From a virus: a DNA stretch of 46,600 nt. The stretch is from the IMG/VR virus record IMGVR_UViG_3300036979_000173, positions 1-46,600 of that record; one strand, given 5' to 3'. The position numbers and the translations under genes are program-made. The notes below the pieces were generated by a model. That model searched no databases. It was not told the DNA's origin and saw only the letters and a list, made by a program, of their open reading frames with translations. Of the stretch, positions 45,533-46,600 are shown piece by piece (the stretch's first letter is position 1; every line of letters starts with the position of its first letter).

Positions 45533-45659
45533 CTTTCCAGTTAAGCCCCCAAATCTGCAACGCAATTCCAGTTAGCTCGACCGCCAATATTTAACAAAAC
45601 ACATAACTTTTTTTAACACCATCGCTTGACATCCCCAAGAGTCAATAGGGAACCCTGAC

Positions 45660-45887
45660 TCATAGCATCCCCCTTTTAACAACATTTCCCACCTTTCTCT
45701 TTTGCCTTACCAGCCCCTTGTGGCCCTTTGCCATTCTCCAATAAGAAGACCAATCCACCCACCAAGGCTCATCACCATTATACCCCCAGCATACCAAGTC
45801 TTTATTGTCTGGATGAATGTCTCCATTCTTAAATTGACGCTTGCCATCAATGCGCCTTCCACCTATTATCTCTTCAGCTTCGCTCAT
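45660..45887 (-). CDS. Hypothetical protein, 75 aa
   Basis: MSEAEEIIGGRRIDGKRQFK and GDIHPDNKDLVCWGYNGDEP lead to WWVDWSSYWRMAKGHKGLVR and a basic end. The GDIHPxNxDLVxWGY line looks like a small conserved phage or bacterial protein, but I cannot name it. It is flanked by the iteron region and by another leftward small gene. The composition differs from the G-poor rightward operon next to it. Confidence 0.7.
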   Translation of the reverse strand: MSEAEEIIGGRRIDGKRQFKNGDIHPDNKDLVCWGYNGDEPWWVDWSSYWRMAKGHKGLVRQKRKVGNVVKRGML

Positions 45888-45907
45888 AGTTCAATTATGG
45901 GTTGAGG

Positions 45908-46096
45908 TTAAAGGCTGGTTGAGAACTCCATTCTCTCCAGCCTTGTTCTTTTTACCGCTTGACTTCTAAAAATGCAAGTGCTATTGATTAACCCTTCCTT
46001 AATTGGAAGTCTGTTCAATGACAGGATGTCTCTGACTCCCCTGCAAATCATTATACCTCGTGGATGGTCGCCCACCCATGCCTTAATCTTTGTCAT
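45908..46096 (-). CDS. Hypothetical basic protein, 62 aa
   Basis: MTKIKAWVGDHPRGIMICRG and a helical basic remainder (VRDILSLNRLPIKEGLINST, AVKRTRLERMEFSTSL). Start 46096 is chosen; a GTG-free region upstream prevents a clear alternative. It ends 20 bases before the gene at 45660-45887, so the two may be cotranscribed. A hairpin covers its last codons. The sequence is plausible but not secure. Confidence 0.5.
   Translation of the reverse strand: MTKIKAWVGDHPRGIMICRGVRDILSLNRLPIKEGLINSTCIFRSQAVKRTRLERMEFSTSL
45911..45944 (+). terminator. Rightward terminator-like hairpin
   Basis: AAGGCTGG, TT, GAGAA, CTCCA, TTCTC, T, CCAGCCTT form a two-part stem of 8 and 5 bp, followed by GTTCTTTTT. It would stop rightward transcription entering the region ahead of the operon at 46300. 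It overlaps the end of the leftward gene at 45908. Confidence 0.55.
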
Positions 46097-46207
46097 ACGC
46101 AATGCTTGCATACTGCCTCCATATAGAGGTAAGTGCAACGACCTGAAGGAAATAGCGAGGGGTCGAAGTTGTGAATGCTCCCTTGGTCTTGCTTTGAATT
46201 AAGACGC

Positions 46208-46284
46208 CAAAGCCCCAAGGGGCATGCTTTGTCTTTATCCAATTAGCTCTCTGCAAGAGCCTGTGATGATTATCAAAATATAAT
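46208..46284 (+). promoter_or_regulatory. Hairpin and -10 element before the rightward operon
   Basis: CAAAGC, a GCCCCAAGGGGC core, and GCTTTG make a nested hairpin (46208-46231). TATAAT lies at 46279-46284, with only weak -35 candidates around 46256. Transcription would start near 46291, leaving a leader of about nine bases before the ATG at 46300. The rest of 46097-46299 shows no gene. Confidence 0.45.
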
Positions 46285-46299
46285 CAAATAATCCTTCTT

Positions 46300-46557
46300 A
46301 TGAAATCAAATGTCATCTACCCTCCATTTATGTCCTACGCCGAACTCCAATCCCACACCTTCCAAGAAGCCACAAAACTAGCCGCTTCAGGCGAGGAATT
46401 CTCCCACCTAGTCAAACTACTCAACCCAGAATTCGCCCTCCGCTTAAAAATCTTCGTCCAATCACTACCAGAATCGGTAGCAGAACGAACAATCTACGGA
46501 GCTTCAGTAATCAAACAACTCGCTAAACCTAAATCCAAACCTAAAAAATCCAGATGA
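46300..46557 (+). CDS. Hypothetical protein, 85 aa, first gene of the G-poor operon
   Basis: MKSNVIYPPFMSYAELQSHT and a helical, basic remainder (FALRLKIFVQSLPESVAERT, KPKSKPKKSR) with no known motif. It stops at TGA 46555-46557, overlapping the next ATG (46554) as ATGA. Its coding strand is very low in G and high in C, like the next gene across the junction, and unlike all other genes in the window. It stands near a good -10 element. Probably works with the GSCR protein. Confidence 0.7.
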   Translation: MKSNVIYPPFMSYAELQSHTFQEATKLAASGEEFSHLVKLLNPEFALRLKIFVQSLPESVAERTIYGASVIKQLAKPKSKPKKSR

Positions 46558-46600
46558 TCGACACAATCGTAGCAGTTCCTGACGAAAATGGAATCTATAA
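46554..46600 (+). CDS. 5' end of the GSCR-motif protein (continues at base 3)
   Basis: ATG at 46554 starts MIDTIVAVPDENGIY, which continues in frame through the circular join (46579 corresponds to base 1) into the frame that ends at 752. The first 25 bases are unique to this end; the final 22 repeat the start of the window. See the entry at 3-752 for the complete protein. Confidence 0.75.
   Translation, partial: MIDTIVAVPDENGIY
46579..46600. repeat. Terminal direct repeat, right copy
   Basis: Identical to bases 1-22. Joining the two copies gives a circular map of 46,578 bp and restores the reading frame of the split gene. Confidence 0.9.

Noticed and set aside
1-46600. Lysogeny module
   Set aside because: No integrase, excisionase or classical repressor pair could be recognised; the HTH proteins found are short and lie in other contexts.

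Overview
The window is the complete or near-complete genome of a tailed double-stranded DNA phage. The first 22 bases recur exactly as the last 22, and an open reading frame that starts at 46554 continues in frame through base 1 to 752, so the molecule is best read as a circular map of 46,578 bp (circularly permuted or circular in the assembly). Hallmark genes are a large terminase, portal, scaffold-like protein, major capsid protein, very large ejection-type internal proteins, tail spikes and fibres, a GH108 endolysin with a unimolecular spanin, a DnaB-type helicase, an ERF annealing protein, a RecB-type nuclease and an SSB-like protein. I recognise no integrase, repressor or DNA polymerase, so a lytic phage that relies on the host polymerase is most likely. 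The lipobox plus C-terminal membrane anchor of the spanin points to a Gram-negative host. Most genes lack a Shine-Dalgarno sequence and follow A/C-rich leaders, which recalls Bacteroidota and some PVC-group bacteria; the host cannot be fixed from the sequence.

Layout. (1) A short rightward operon, 46300 through the junction to 829, carries three overlapping genes with strongly C-rich, G-poor coding strands. (2) At 830-1781 lies a repeat-rich region with a leftward HTH protein (candidate small terminase); ten copies of GTAAGAC sit in and beside this gene. (3) A second rightward operon, 1782-4005, holds unknown proteins and tiny membrane peptides and ends at a strong terminator; more GTAAGAC repeats follow. 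(4) From 44486 down to 4380 everything is leftward. In transcription order this is: glycosyltransferase and structural/ejection genes (44.5-33.1 kb), a glycosyltransferase and an endonuclease, major capsid protein (30.5-31.7 kb), fibres and spikes (24.5-29.9 kb), lysis genes (23.3-24.5 kb), recombination and small regulators (20-22.7 kb), portal and scaffold-like protein (15.3-20.1 kb), PP-loop enzyme, membrane protein and large terminase (12.5-15.2 kb), nuclease, helicase and SSB (10-12.5 kb), and a tail of about twenty small genes (4.4-9.8 kb). (5) The stretch 44665-46299 is mostly non-coding, with palindromes, tandem repeats, a tRNA-Trp-like gene just before it, and two small leftward genes.

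The most unusual elements are a family of six small coiled-coil or Cys-containing proteins that all begin with the peptide TPRTDA (4844-7484), the GTAAGACAA array around the candidate small terminase, a tRNA-Trp-like gene on the otherwise silent strand at 44589-44664, an SD-masking hairpin before the PP-loop enzyme, and a promoter with a built-in palindrome at 33055-33083. More than twenty gene junctions are ATGA overlaps, so the leftward operon appears to run largely on translational coupling.
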